A stretch of 64,000 bases of DNA, from assembly GCA_015057425.1 (NCBI GenBank), contig SVEL01000008.1, forward strand, positions 45,668 through 109,667, given 5' to 3'. This document shows positions 8,890-17,398 of this stretch, piece by piece (position 1 is the first letter of the stretch; each line of letters begins with the position of its first letter). A program made the translations under genes and the position numbers. The stretch comes from Lachnospiraceae bacterium. GTDB lineage: Bacteria > Bacillota > Clostridia > Lachnospirales > Lachnospiraceae. The notes beneath the pieces are model-generated. The model worked only from the letters and a program-made list of their open reading frames with translations. It was not told the DNA's origin and searched no databases.

Positions 8890-9519
8890 ATGTATATAGA
8901 ATTGAAAGACTATGTAAAGGTTATTAAAAAAGCAGTCATACTTGATCATGTCAGTTATAAATTTGAACAGGGAAAAATATATGGACTCAAAGGCAAAAAC
9001 GGTTCAGGAAAAACTATGCTCATGAGAGCCGTATGCGGTCTGATTAAGAAGACAAGCGGTCAGGTTATTATAGATGGAGAAGAACTTGAAAAGGATATTT
9101 CTTTTCCAAGAAGTGTAGGCGTGTTGATTGAAAATCCTGCATTCCTACCAAATGAAACCGGTTTTTGGAACCTAAAGATTTTGGCATCACTACAAAGCAG
9201 AATTAGCGATGATGACATAAGAGGGACTATAGACAGGGTTGGGCTTAATCCTGATGATAAGAGACAGTACAGAAAGTATTCTCTCGGTATGAAGCAGAGG
9301 CTTGGAGTTGCAGCGGCAATAATGGAAAAGCCGGATATAATCCTTCTTGATGAACCGATAAACGCATTGGATGAAGACGGCGCATTGCTTATACGTAACA
9401 TTCTCCGAGAAGAAAAGGAACGTGGAGCTATTATTCTTATAGCATGTCATGATACTGAAGAGTTGGAATTATTATCTGACGAAATAGTGGTTATAAGTGA
9501 AGGAAAGATATTGCAATAG
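8890..9519 (+). CDS. ABC transporter ATP-binding protein
   Basis: A 209-residue nucleotide-binding subunit. Walker A is GKNGSGKTM near residue 35, the signature is YSLGMKQRLG, Walker B is IILLDEP, and the switch His is in ILIACHD. It is short for the family, ending soon after the H-loop, so it lacks any C-terminal regulatory extension. It has a clear GGAGG ribosome site and a terminator follows immediately, making it the last gene of the operon that starts at 4716. It should energise the two ABC-2 permeases upstream. Confidence 0.93.
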   Translation: MYIELKDYVKVIKKAVILDHVSYKFEQGKIYGLKGKNGSGKTMLMRAVCGLIKKTSGQVIIDGEELEKDISFPRSVGVLIENPAFLPNETGFWNLKILASLQSRISDDDIRGTIDRVGLNPDDKRQYRKYSLGMKQRLGVAAAIMEKPDIILLDEPINALDEDGALLIRNILREEKERGAIILIACHDTEELELLSDEIVVISEGKILQ

Positions 9520-9546
9520 AGACTATCAAAATGATAGTCTTTTTTT
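9520..9546 (+). terminator. Terminator after the export operon
   Basis: A nine-base perfect stem (AGACTATCA with TGATAGTCT) and a three-base loop are followed by six T, starting right at the ATPase stop codon. Confidence 0.92.
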
Positions 9547-9549
9547 GTG

Positions 9550-9578
9550 TTTTACCTTGTTTACTAAACAAGGTAAAA
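9550..9578. promoter_or_regulatory. Long perfect palindrome upstream of lacZ (probable operator)
   Basis: Two 14-base arms (TTTTACCTTGTTTA and its reverse complement) surround a single central C. A partial copy of the right arm (GTAAACAAAAT) follows near 9583. It ends 16 bases before the -35 of the lacZ promoter. The size and symmetry fit a dimeric regulator; no regulator gene is adjacent. Confidence 0.6.
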
Positions 9579-9594
9579 TGCAGTAAACAAAATA

Positions 9595-9623
9595 TTGACA
9601 TTTGTTTTCACGTATGGTTAAAT
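9595..9623 (+). promoter_or_regulatory. lacZ promoter
   Basis: TTGACA at 9595-9600, a 17-base spacer, and TTAAAT at 9618-9623. The transcript would have a leader of about 80 bases containing a weak GGAACAT/ATGTTCC inverted repeat. Confidence 0.65.
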
Positions 9624-9708
9624 GTTAATAGAGATAAACTATTGCTATTTGTGCAGGGAACATCGCAGGTAGCTTGTAAAAAACTATGTTCCTGGAACGG
9701 AGTAAAAT

Positions 9709-12700
9709 ATGATACCTACATTAGATTGGCTTGGTAATCCTGAAGTGTTTCAGGTGAACAGAATTAAAAAACATTCAGACCATAAGTGCTATACAGACGG
9801 AAAACAGTTAAAACAAAGTCTTAACGGAACGTGGAAGTTTACATTTTCAGATAATCCGCAGACAAGAGAAGAGGATTTTTATAAGACAGACTTTGATATT
9901 TCTAAGTTAAATGATATTACAGTACCGGGACATATGTCATTACAGGGATATGGACAGGTACAGTATACTAACGTAATCTATCCTTGGGACGGATGGGTTG
10001 GCGGAAAGCCACCGGTTATTTCCGATACTATGAATGAAGTAGGCGGATACGTTATAGATGTTGATATTGATGACGTGCTTAAAGGTAAGAGAATTTTTAT
10101 ATCTTTCCAAGGTGTTGCAACTGCATTTTATCTTTATGTAAACGGACAGTTTGTTGGATATTCGGAAGACAGTTTTACACCGGCCGAATTTGACATAACA
10201 GATTTTGTTATAGACGGAAAGAACAGAATCGGAGTTGAAGTTTTCCAGAGAAGTACAGGTGACTGGCTTGAAGACCAGGATTTTTGGAGACTTTACGGAA
10301 TTTTCAGGGAAGTATATCTTTATGCCGTACCTGATGTACATGTAAGAGATTTATTTATTCACACAAATGTTAAGGACGATTATAAGACAGTTACGCTTTC
10401 GATGGATGCGGATGTTGTAAGCTCTGATAATTATTATGAGGAAAATTCAGCTGCAGCAGAGGATGTTACAGTAAGTATTAAGCTTAATGATATGGCAGGA
10501 AATACTGTTTTGGATGTTGTAGATGTATGTCTTGAGGAAGCTTTCGGACCTGAATTTGATATTCCGGAGGCAAAGCTTTGGAGTGGTGAAAATCCATACC
10601 TATATGATTACATAATTACGGTTTCAAAAGATGGCAGAGAAGTTGAAACTGTAAAAGGTAAGTTAGGTTTAAGAAGATTTGAAATAAAGGATAAGATTAT
10701 GCTTCTTAATGGCAAGAGAATTGAGTTTTTCGGCGTTAATCGTCATGAATTCAGCCATAAGGGCGGTAGAGTTGTATCTGAAGAGGAAATGCTTTGGGAT
10801 ATTAAGTTTATGAAGCAGCATAATATCAATGCTGTACGTACCTGCCACTATCCTGATGATTCAAGATGGTATGAACTATGCGATGAGTACGGTATTTATC
10901 TTATAGATGAAGCTAATCTTGAAACACACGGTACATGGGCAAAGCCTGATGTTGATCCCATAGACATCCTTCCGGGAAGTACACCACAGTGGTTAAATAT
11001 AGTCTTAGACAGAGCAGAGTCTGTTTTGGAACGCGATAAAAACCATCCGTCTGTACTTATCTGGTCATGCGGTAATGAAGCGCACAGTGGAAATAACATA
11101 TACCAAATGGCTGAATATTACAGAAAGAAAGATCCGTCAAGAATCACACATTATGAAGGTGTATGGGCGGACAGGACATATGATGCAACGTCTGATGTGG
11201 AAAGCAGGATGTATTGCAAAGTGCCGGGTATTATTGAATATCTTGAAAATAATCCAAAGAAACCATTTATAGAGTGTGAATACAGTCATGCTATGGGTAA
11301 TTCTAATGGTAATCTTGATGAATATATTGCATTGCTTGATAAGTATCCGATGTATCAGGGCGGATTTATCTGGGATTATATAGATCAGTCTCTTGAAAAG
11401 GATGACGGATATGGCGGCAAAATGCTGGCTTACGGTGGTGATTTTGGTGACAGACCACACGACCTTAATTTCTGCGTAAACGGACTTATTTTAGGTAATA
11501 GGACTACTACACCTAAGATGCAGGAGGTTAAGTATCTTTACCAGATGTTTAATGTAACACCTGACAGAGGCGGAGTACATATTAAGAACAGATGCCTCTT
11601 TGAAGGTACAGAGAAATACAAGCTTGTAACATGGCTTCTTATAAATGGCGAGAAGTTCGGAGTACAGGAATTAGATGTAGACGTACCTGCTCTTAGCGAG
11701 AAATACATTGAAGTAGTAAGACCTATGCCGATGATTCTTGGCGAATGTGTGGCGCAGGCATCACTTGTACTTAAAAATGACGAAAAGTGGGCTGATGCCG
11801 GTCATGAAGTAGCATTTGGAGAAACAATGATTGAAAGTATTTTCGATATAGAACTTAAGGGAACACAAAAGGAAAAGAGTACTCTTAAAGTTGTAAGAGG
11901 TTCTGACGATACAGGTGTTCACGGAGATGGATTCTCATATTTGTTCTCGACACATTTTGATGGCCCTATATCTATCAGAAAGAATGGAAAAGAGCTGCTT
12001 GCAAGACCTGCAAAACCTTGCTACTACCGTGCTTCAACTGACAATGACAGGGGTTGCGGATATATGTTTGATTCGGGCATATGGCAGTATGCAGAGAAGT
12101 GGCAGAGAAGAATAGACTTCGACGTTTTAGAGGATGAATACGGAGTGACTATTATATATAAATATGAACTTCCTTTATGCGAAAATTCCGAAACAATAGT
12201 ATATGGTAAAGGTCATATTGTAAATGCTGATGGGGCTGCCGGTGGCAACAATGATGGCAACAATAACCGTAAGGGAATAGTTGTAACTGTTGCTTACAGA
12301 GTCGTAAATGATGGCGACTGTACAGTTACCTGCTCATATCCGGGAGCGAAGGGAGTAGCACATCTTCCTGAGTTCGGTATGCAGTTTATATTTGACAAGT
12401 CATTTGAAGAATATGCTTATTATGGTAAGGGACCGATGGACAACTACTGTGACAGAAACCGCGGTGCAAGAATGGGAAGATTTACTGATACCGCAACAGA
12501 TAATTTTGTTAATTACAGTATCCCTCAGGAATGCGGCAACAGAACAGAAGTAAGAGAACTTAAGGTAACAGACGGTGAGAATGCTGTTTGCTTTAGTGCA
12601 AAGGATGCACCGTTTGAGTGTTCGGTACTTCATTACAGTGCAAGCCAGATAGAAGAAGCAATGCACTCAGTTGAACTTCCAAGACCAACATATACATTTG

Positions 12701-12822
12701 TAAAAGTACTTGCTTCACAGATGGGTGTTGGCGGTGATGACAGCTGGGGTGCTCAGGTTCATGAACCATACAGAATATACGGTGAAAATCCAATAGAATT
12801 TAAGTTTGTTATAAGCTTATAA
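9709..12822 (+). CDS. lacZ: Beta-galactosidase, glycoside hydrolase family 2
   Basis: A 1037-residue cytoplasmic enzyme of the LacZ type, which hydrolyses lactose and other beta-galactosides. The domains run in the usual order: sugar-binding jelly roll, Ig-like domain, TIM barrel, second Ig-like domain, and the C-terminal beta-galactosidase small-chain domain (EYAYYGKGPMDNYCDRN). The GH2 signature begins at NRHEFSH. The acid/base is E457 in SCGNEAHSG and the nucleophile E524 in IECEYSHAMGN. The length matches E. coli LacZ (about 1024). The start has GGAG at suitable spacing. It is a single-gene transcription unit with its own promoter and terminator; no lactose permease is next to it. Confidence 0.96.
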   Translation: MIPTLDWLGNPEVFQVNRIKKHSDHKCYTDGKQLKQSLNGTWKFTFSDNPQTREEDFYKTDFDISKLNDITVPGHMSLQGYGQVQYTNVIYPWDGWVGGKPPVISDTMNEVGGYVIDVDIDDVLKGKRIFISFQGVATAFYLYVNGQFVGYSEDSFTPAEFDITDFVIDGKNRIGVEVFQRSTGDWLEDQDFWRLYGIFREVYLYAVPDVHVRDLFIHTNVKDDYKTVTLSMDADVVSSDNYYEENSAAAEDVTVSIKLNDMAGNTVLDVVDVCLEEAFGPEFDIPEAKLWSGENPYLYDYIITVSKDGREVETVKGKLGLRRFEIKDKIMLLNGKRIEFFGVNRHEFSHKGGRVVSEEEMLWDIKFMKQHNINAVRTCHYPDDSRWYELCDEYGIYLIDEANLETHGTWAKPDVDPIDILPGSTPQWLNIVLDRAESVLERDKNHPSVLIWSCGNEAHSGNNIYQMAEYYRKKDPSRITHYEGVWADRTYDATSDVESRMYCKVPGIIEYLENNPKKPFIECEYSHAMGNSNGNLDEYIALLDKYPMYQGGFIWDYIDQSLEKDDGYGGKMLAYGGDFGDRPHDLNFCVNGLILGNRTTTPKMQEVKYLYQMFNVTPDRGGVHIKNRCLFEGTEKYKLVTWLLINGEKFGVQELDVDVPALSEKYIEVVRPMPMILGECVAQASLVLKNDEKWADAGHEVAFGETMIESIFDIELKGTQKEKSTLKVVRGSDDTGVHGDGFSYLFSTHFDGPISIRKNGKELLARPAKPCYYRASTDNDRGCGYMFDSGIWQYAEKWQRRIDFDVLEDEYGVTIIYKYELPLCENSETIVYGKGHIVNADGAAGGNNDGNNNRKGIVVTVAYRVVNDGDCTVTCSYPGAKGVAHLPEFGMQFIFDKSFEEYAYYGKGPMDNYCDRNRGARMGRFTDTATDNFVNYSIPQECGNRTEVRELKVTDGENAVCFSAKDAPFECSVLHYSASQIEEAMHSVELPRPTYTFVKVLASQMGVGGDDSWGAQVHEPYRIYGENPIEFKFVISL

Positions 12823-12827
12823 AAATG

Positions 12828-12870
12828 AAGGTGTAAAGTCTTGATACATTAATAAGACTTTACACCTTTT
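12828..12870 (+). terminator. lacZ terminator
   Basis: A 15-base stem (AAGGTGTAAAGTCTT with AAGACTTTACACCTT) ends in TTTT. An inverted copy of 18 bases of it recurs at 13363-13380. Confidence 0.88.
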
Positions 12871-12883
12871 AAGTTTAATCTAT

Positions 12884-13072
12884 CTAATTTAATATTTTAA
12901 AATTATCTGTATTGACACCCAATGTGTGTAGCTTGTTTTCCTGCACATTTATCTGATAGTCTAATTCTTTATTAACTCCTGTTTCAGCATCTTTAATACG
13001 TAATAAATTAACATAGTAATTAATTTCATAGTTAATCATTTCATCCCTGCTCATTAATTCTTCTACCTCCAT
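12884..13072 (-). CDS. Small acidic protein, paralogue of the next gene
   Basis: A 62-residue predicted cytoplasmic protein with no membrane segment or Cys. It begins MEVEELMSRDEMINYEINYY and is largely helical and charged. A strong AAAGGAGGG site lies just upstream, which argues for real translation. The first residues MEVEE are shared with the neighbouring small gene, suggesting that the two arose by duplication. I do not recognise a family. The pair sits between inverted repeats, described separately. A structural or regulatory small protein is possible, but nothing in the sequence decides it. Confidence 0.6.
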   Translation of the reverse strand: MEVEELMSRDEMINYEINYYVNLLRIKDAETGVNKELDYQINVQENKLHTLGVNTDNFKILN

Positions 13073-13137
13073 AATACTCCCTCCTTTAATATAAGATACA
13101 TATAGTATAGGCGTTTAAAATATAAAATTATGTTATG

Positions 13138-13308
13138 TTAAAATTTTAATTTCTCATTAATTTTGTTGATTTGTTTTGTAGCTTTTTTGATAATTTTTTC
13201 ATTGTGTTCCAGCTCAGCCAGTTCTAAAACTTCCTGCCAATCTTCTAATTCATCAAGTAGTAACCCTTTGTACTGTTCATTAGTCATCCCCATTTCTTCA
13301 ACCTCCAT
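13138..13308 (-). CDS. Small acidic protein, paralogue of the previous gene
   Basis: A 56-residue protein starting at the ATG that gives MEVEEMGM; an ATG seven codons earlier lies within the ribosome site AAGGGTGGTG and is unlikely to be used. The sequence is strongly acidic in the middle (LLLDELEDWQEVLELAELEHNE) and lysine-rich at the end, and should form two helices. It shares the MEVEE start with the gene downstream of it. No known family was recognised. It is probably cotranscribed with its paralogue, as only 65 bases lie between them and no terminator is visible there. Confidence 0.58.
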   Translation of the reverse strand: MEVEEMGMTNEQYKGLLLDELEDWQEVLELAELEHNEKIIKKATKQINKINEKLKF

Positions 13309-13481
13309 ATATTCACCACCCTTTATCACGATATGTTTATATTATAGGAGTTTTTAGTGCGAGTGTAAAGTCTTATTAATTTATCAAGGAACTTTATATA
13401 TTTATATAGGATTATAACACAAAAAATAAACACATACAATAAGTTAATTAACAAAAAGTATATATAATATAAAACTCAAAG

Positions 13482-13509
13482 TTGACAACAAAAATTAAAG
13501 TGTTATAAT
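13482..13509 (+). promoter_or_regulatory. thrS promoter
   Basis: TTGACA at 13482-13487 and TATAAT at 13504-13509 with a 16-base spacer, both perfect consensus. It lies about 20 bases before the T-box leader. The 100 bases upstream of it are AT-rich and hold no gene. Confidence 0.85.
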
Positions 13510-13527
13510 ATTAAAAAAATAAAAAAC

Positions 13528-13749
13528 ACGTTGACGAGACGAGTAAGTAACACACAAGGATTACAGAGAGAAGCATAATGGTGTGAGTGCTTTATCCGGT
13601 GGTACCGAAGACTACCTCTGAGTGGCCCCAATCCGGTCCGGTGATTCCGTTATAATCATAATGAGTGGTTTTATACAATTAGGGTGGAACCGCGGATTTA
13701 AAGATTATCCGTCCCTTTGGCTATGCAGATAGCTAAAGGGACTTTTATT
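13528..13749 (+). ncRNA. T-box leader of thrS (threonine-specific)
   Basis: A tRNA-sensing leader that reads through when uncharged tRNA-Thr accumulates. The T-box AGGGTGGAACCGCG is at 13681-13694. Stem I has the AG-rich bulge CAGAGAG and an apical region near 13590. The specifier is most likely ACT (Thr) at 13611-13613, placed as in other T-boxes between GAAG and ACCTCTGAG. The terminator stem GTCCCTTTGGCTA/TAGCTAAAGGGAC with TTTTATT ends the element. Confidence 0.92.
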
Positions 13750-13761
13750 ATGAAACAATGA

Positions 13762-13810
13762 GCCAAGTAAAACAGACTTGTGCTTGCACAAAAGTCTGTT
13801 TTTATTTGGC
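13762..13810 (+). terminator. Second terminator-like hairpin in the thrS leader
   Basis: GCCAA, AAACAGACTT and GTGC pair with GCAC, AAGTCTGTTT and TTGGC, and a T-rich run lies in the descending arm. It follows the T-box terminator by only about 15 bases and precedes the thrS start by about 140. It would reduce read-through unless it too is controlled. Confidence 0.6.
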
Positions 13811-13951
13811 GAATGTAGATAATGAGAAGTGAAAGTACGAAGTACGGAAACTTCGAATTATCCGGGTGCGAGAGCTTTGAAAAAGCGAAGCAACCGGTTT
13901 CATATATATGATAGATTCATAAATATAATTTTAAGAAAGGTAGGAAAAGTG

Positions 13952-15907
13952 ATGAAGATTACACTTAAAGATGGCTCTTTTAAAGAGTATGACAGTTCAA
14001 TGGCAGTTATTGATATTGCAAAAGATATCAGCGAAGGCCTTGCAAGAGTAGCATGTGCAGCAGAAGTAGATGGAAAGGTTGTTGACCTTAGAACAGTAGT
14101 AGATACTGACTGCCAGTTAAATATCCTTACATTTAATGATGATGCAGGTAAAGCAGCTTACAGACATACAGCATCACATGTACTTGCAGAAGCAGTAAAG
14201 AGAGTATTTCCTGAAGCAAAGCTTGCTATAGGACCATCTATAGATACAGGATTTTATTATGATTTTGAACATGAATCATTTTCAAGAGAAGACCTTGATA
14301 AAATCGAAGCAGAGATGAAAAAGGTTATTAAGGAAAATGCAAAAATTGAAAGATATACACTTCCGAGAGAAGAAGCTATTAAGTTTATGGAAGAAAAGGG
14401 AGAACCATATAAGGTTGAGCTTATCAGAGACCTTCCTGAAGATGCAGAGATATCATTCTACAGTCAGGGTCATTTTGTAGATCTTTGTGCAGGACCACAT
14501 CTTATGAGCACAGGTGTTATAAAGGCATTTAAGCTTATTTCTTCATCAGGTGCATATTGGAGAGGAAATTCAGACAACAAGATGCTTTCGAGAATTTATG
14601 GTACAGCATATACAAAGAAAGAAGATTTAAATGCTTACCTTGAACATCTTGAAGATATCAAGAAACGTGACCACAACAAGCTTGGCAGAGAGATGGAACT
14701 TTTTACAACAGTTGATGTTATCGGTCAGGGACTTCCTCTTATAATGCCTAAGGGTGTAACTATCATCCAGACACTTCAGAGATGGATTGAAGATGAAGAA
14801 GAGAAACGTGGATATGTAAGAACAAAGACACCTCTTATGGCTAAGTCAGACCTTTACAAGATTTCAGGCCACTGGGATCACTACAAGGAAGGTATGTTTG
14901 TACTTGGGGATGAAGAAACAGATAAAGAAGTATTTGCCCTTCGTCCTATGACATGTCCATTCCAGTACTATGTATACAAAGCAAGCCAGAAGAGCTATAG
15001 AGATTTGCCTATCAGATATGGTGAAACATCTACACTTTTCAGAAATGAAGATTCAGGTGAAATGCACGGACTTACAAGAGTAAGACAGTTTACAATTTCA
15101 GAAGGTCATCTTGTTGTTCGTCCTGACCAGATGTATGAAGAATTTAAGGGTTGTCTTGCCCTTGCAAGCTATTGCTTAAGAACACTTGGTGTTGAAGAAG
15201 ATGTAACATACAGACTTTCAAAGTGGGACCCTAACAACAAAGAAAAATATGTCGGTACTGCAGAAGTTTGGGAAGAAACACAAGGCGCTATCAGAAACAT
15301 CTTAACAGAGCTTAATATTCCATTTGTGGAAGAAGAAGGCGAAGCTGCTTTCTATGGCCCTAAGGTAGATATTCAGGCTAAAAATGTATATGGCAAAGAA
15401 GATACTATGATTACAATTCAGTGGGATGCAATCCTTGCTGAACAGTTTGATATGTACTATGTGGACCAGAATGGTGAAAAGGTAAGACCATACATCATTC
15501 ACAGAACATCTATGGGATGCTATGAAAGAACACTTGCATGGCTTATTGAAAAGTACGCAGGTTTGTTCCCAACATGGTTATGTCCTGAACAGGTAAGAGT
15601 GCTTCCTATTTCAGAGAAATATCAGGATTATGCTGCAAGCGTTGAAGCTAAGCTTAAGGAAAATGGTATCAGATGTACAGTTGATAATCGTTCTGAAAAG
15701 ATTGGTTTCAAGATTAGAGAAACAAGACTTAACAGAGTTCCATATATGCTTGTTGTAGGCCAGAAGGAAGAGGAAGAAGGTAAGGTATCAGTAAGAAGTC
15801 GTTATCTTGGTGATGAAGGTCAGAAAGATATTGATACATTTATCGATGAAATCTGCAAGGAAATCAGAACTAAAGAAATTCGTAAGATAGAAGTAACAAA
15901 CGAATAA
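13952..15907 (+). CDS. thrS: Threonine--tRNA ligase
   Basis: A 651-residue class II synthetase charging tRNA-Thr. It has a TGS domain (about 1-62), the editing SAD domain with HTASHVLAEAVKR and GFYYDF, the catalytic core, and the anticodon-binding domain (VRVLPISEKYQDYA onward). Zinc ligands include the Cys in LRPMTCPFQYY. Motif 2 is seen as RYGETSTLFRNEDSGEMHGL and motif 3 as GCYERTLAWLIE. The start at 13952 is taken because the TGS domain begins there and AAGAAAGG is upstream. A 41-codon in-frame extension from a GTG has no site and is leader RNA. Control is by the T-box. Confidence 0.97.
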   Translation: MKITLKDGSFKEYDSSMAVIDIAKDISEGLARVACAAEVDGKVVDLRTVVDTDCQLNILTFNDDAGKAAYRHTASHVLAEAVKRVFPEAKLAIGPSIDTGFYYDFEHESFSREDLDKIEAEMKKVIKENAKIERYTLPREEAIKFMEEKGEPYKVELIRDLPEDAEISFYSQGHFVDLCAGPHLMSTGVIKAFKLISSSGAYWRGNSDNKMLSRIYGTAYTKKEDLNAYLEHLEDIKKRDHNKLGREMELFTTVDVIGQGLPLIMPKGVTIIQTLQRWIEDEEEKRGYVRTKTPLMAKSDLYKISGHWDHYKEGMFVLGDEETDKEVFALRPMTCPFQYYVYKASQKSYRDLPIRYGETSTLFRNEDSGEMHGLTRVRQFTISEGHLVVRPDQMYEEFKGCLALASYCLRTLGVEEDVTYRLSKWDPNNKEKYVGTAEVWEETQGAIRNILTELNIPFVEEEGEAAFYGPKVDIQAKNVYGKEDTMITIQWDAILAEQFDMYYVDQNGEKVRPYIIHRTSMGCYERTLAWLIEKYAGLFPTWLCPEQVRVLPISEKYQDYAASVEAKLKENGIRCTVDNRSEKIGFKIRETRLNRVPYMLVVGQKEEEEGKVSVRSRYLGDEGQKDIDTFIDEICKEIRTKEIRKIEVTNE

Positions 15908-15928
15908 TTAATGATAATGCAGTAAAGT

Positions 15929-15966
15929 TAAAGGCTGTCGCGATTTTGCGACAGCCTTTGTTTTTT
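15929..15966 (+). terminator. thrS terminator
   Basis: A 12-base stem (AAAGGCTGTCGC with GCGACAGCCTTT) is followed by a T-run. The convergent minus-strand permease ends in the T-run. Confidence 0.9.
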
Positions 15967-17398
15967 AGTATTTATTAAAAGCATTTTCTAAATCTTGATA
16001 ATTAAAACCTGTTAATTGTAAATTACGATATAAAGTAATAGGACCGGCTTTGATTTCTACTGACATATCATATAGTCCTAATTCATTATAATAATCTTCA
16101 TTGTCAAGGTGTTCTATATTGTCCTCAAGGATTTTTGTAATAGCTTCAATAACTTCTGGGTCTGTTAACTCTTTATCCTGATGTTCTGCAAAAATAGGTT
16201 CCCGATGATAAGATGCATCAGTAATAGTTACACTGGTTACATATTTTGAAGGTATTTGGAGATTGTTTTCAAACGCTTCTACTCCAAATGTAAATGTAAT
16301 CATAAATACCTGAACTGCGATGAAAACAGGAATAATCCAAACGAAATTTATAAATTTCTTTAAACCTCTGGAAGCAATTGCTTCATATCCAATCATTATG
16401 CCGAAGGCAAAGGCTTCATTTTGTAAAAATGATATCAAACAGAAAAACAAAAATATACCAACAACTGATAAAAACCATATCTCACCGGAAATAGCGAATA
16501 AAAAGAAACGGCAGTAAAACAACATGGGTATTGTCAGTGCAATGGTCAGACCAATCTGTGTGAATGCAATAACAAGACGATTAGCACCACATCTTCCTGC
16601 GGTATCACTTTTTCTTTTCTTGAATGATACTATACCGAGAACAAATAAAACAACGAATAATATTAATGTATAAATGATTGAACCGGCAGATATAAAGTAT
16701 TCATTAGGACTGAATATTGACGCATAAAGCAAGTTAGTATTGTGATCAAAAAGCGGAATAGTCGGTCTTACTGCCAGAAAATCAGAGAATATCCATACAC
16801 ATATAAGTGGAGCATTTATTATTAATCTCGGCACAATCAAAACAGCAAACGCCGTTGCAATCGTTGTAATTACTGTACCATTACAAGCATATGCAAATGC
16901 AAATCCTGCTGCAACCAACAAAGAACAGATGAATATGGACAGGCAGTATCTGAGAGCCATAAAAAATCCGTCATAATCATATATAAAATATTTTCCTAAC
17001 ATTGCATACATAGTAGATGATACCGTAAATGTTTCCAATGTGATTAATAATAACCAGGTTGCTATCGAACACATAAAGGAAAAGAATATAGTTTCTCTTC
17101 GCTGTGGAAACGAATCAAATACATCGCAGGAACGACGCTTCGATAAAAAGTGAAAGAGCATAATAACAAGTATCGGTGCTACAATAAGGAAAATCAGATA
17201 CATATAAATAAAATTCAAGTTTCCTACAGTGATTCTTTCCATATTTTCACCCTGTTCCATTAATACAGCAGCAATTCCCAGAGGAAGAAGAACTGATATC
17301 ATAGTCAGGATAAACATAAAGGTGAGGGTTATGTCTTTTGTTAATCTTAAGCCTTCTTTATACAGACCGAAGTTAAACAATTTTAATCTGTTTTTCAT
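15965..17398 (-). CDS. ABC-type multi-pass membrane protein, paralogue 3
   Basis: A 477-residue polytopic protein with about ten or eleven helices and a short extracytoplasmic C-terminal tail. The N-terminus LFNFGLYKEGLRLTKD matches the equivalent part of the next two genes (F-x-GL-x-EG-hR). So does the region KRRSCDVFDSFPQRRETIFFS, a cytoplasmic loop found in all three, with a DxFDSFP/DYFHSFP/DYYHAFP core. It is the last gene of a GntR-ATPase-permease operon. The start overlaps the upstream stop by four bases (ATGA), so it is translationally coupled. The family is common in Clostridia beside YtrA-type regulators; the substrate is unknown, with antibiotic or peptide stress as a plausible context. 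Confidence 0.8.
   Translation of the reverse strand: MKNRLKLFNFGLYKEGLRLTKDITLTFMFILTMISVLLPLGIAAVLMEQGENMERITVGNLNFIYMYLIFLIVAPILVIMLFHFLSKRRSCDVFDSFPQRRETIFFSFMCSIATWLLLITLETFTVSSTMYAMLGKYFIYDYDGFFMALRYCLSIFICSLLVAAGFAFAYACNGTVITTIATAFAVLIVPRLIINAPLICVWIFSDFLAVRPTIPLFDHNTNLLYASIFSPNEYFISAGSIIYTLILFVVLFVLGIVSFKKRKSDTAGRCGANRLVIAFTQIGLTIALTIPMLFYCRFFLFAISGEIWFLSVVGIFLFFCLISFLQNEAFAFGIMIGYEAIASRGLKKFINFVWIIPVFIAVQVFMITFTFGVEAFENNLQIPSKYVTSVTITDASYHREPIFAEHQDKELTDPEVIEAITKILEDNIEHLDNEDYYNELGLYDMSVEIKAGPITLYRNLQLTGFNYQDLENAFNKY

Larger units (their letters stand above)
12848..13380. repeat. Inverted 18-bp repeats flanking two small genes
   Basis: ATTAATAAGACTTTACAC at 12848-12865 is the exact reverse complement of 13363-13380. 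The left copy is part of the lacZ terminator. Between them lie only the two small minus-strand genes, so the block of about 530 bases looks like a cassette. Confidence 0.65.

Noticed and set aside
9531..9737. 68-codon open frame between the ABC ATPase and lacZ
   Set aside because: It starts inside a terminator, runs through the palindrome and lacZ promoter, and has no ribosome site.
12884..13308. Toxin-antitoxin pair
   Set aside because: The two small proteins appear to be paralogues with the same start; neither has a DNA-binding or toxin motif that I can see.
13829..13951. 41-codon N-terminal extension of thrS
   Set aside because: The GTG has no ribosome site, the encoded residues do not look like ThrRS, and the TGS domain begins exactly at 13952.
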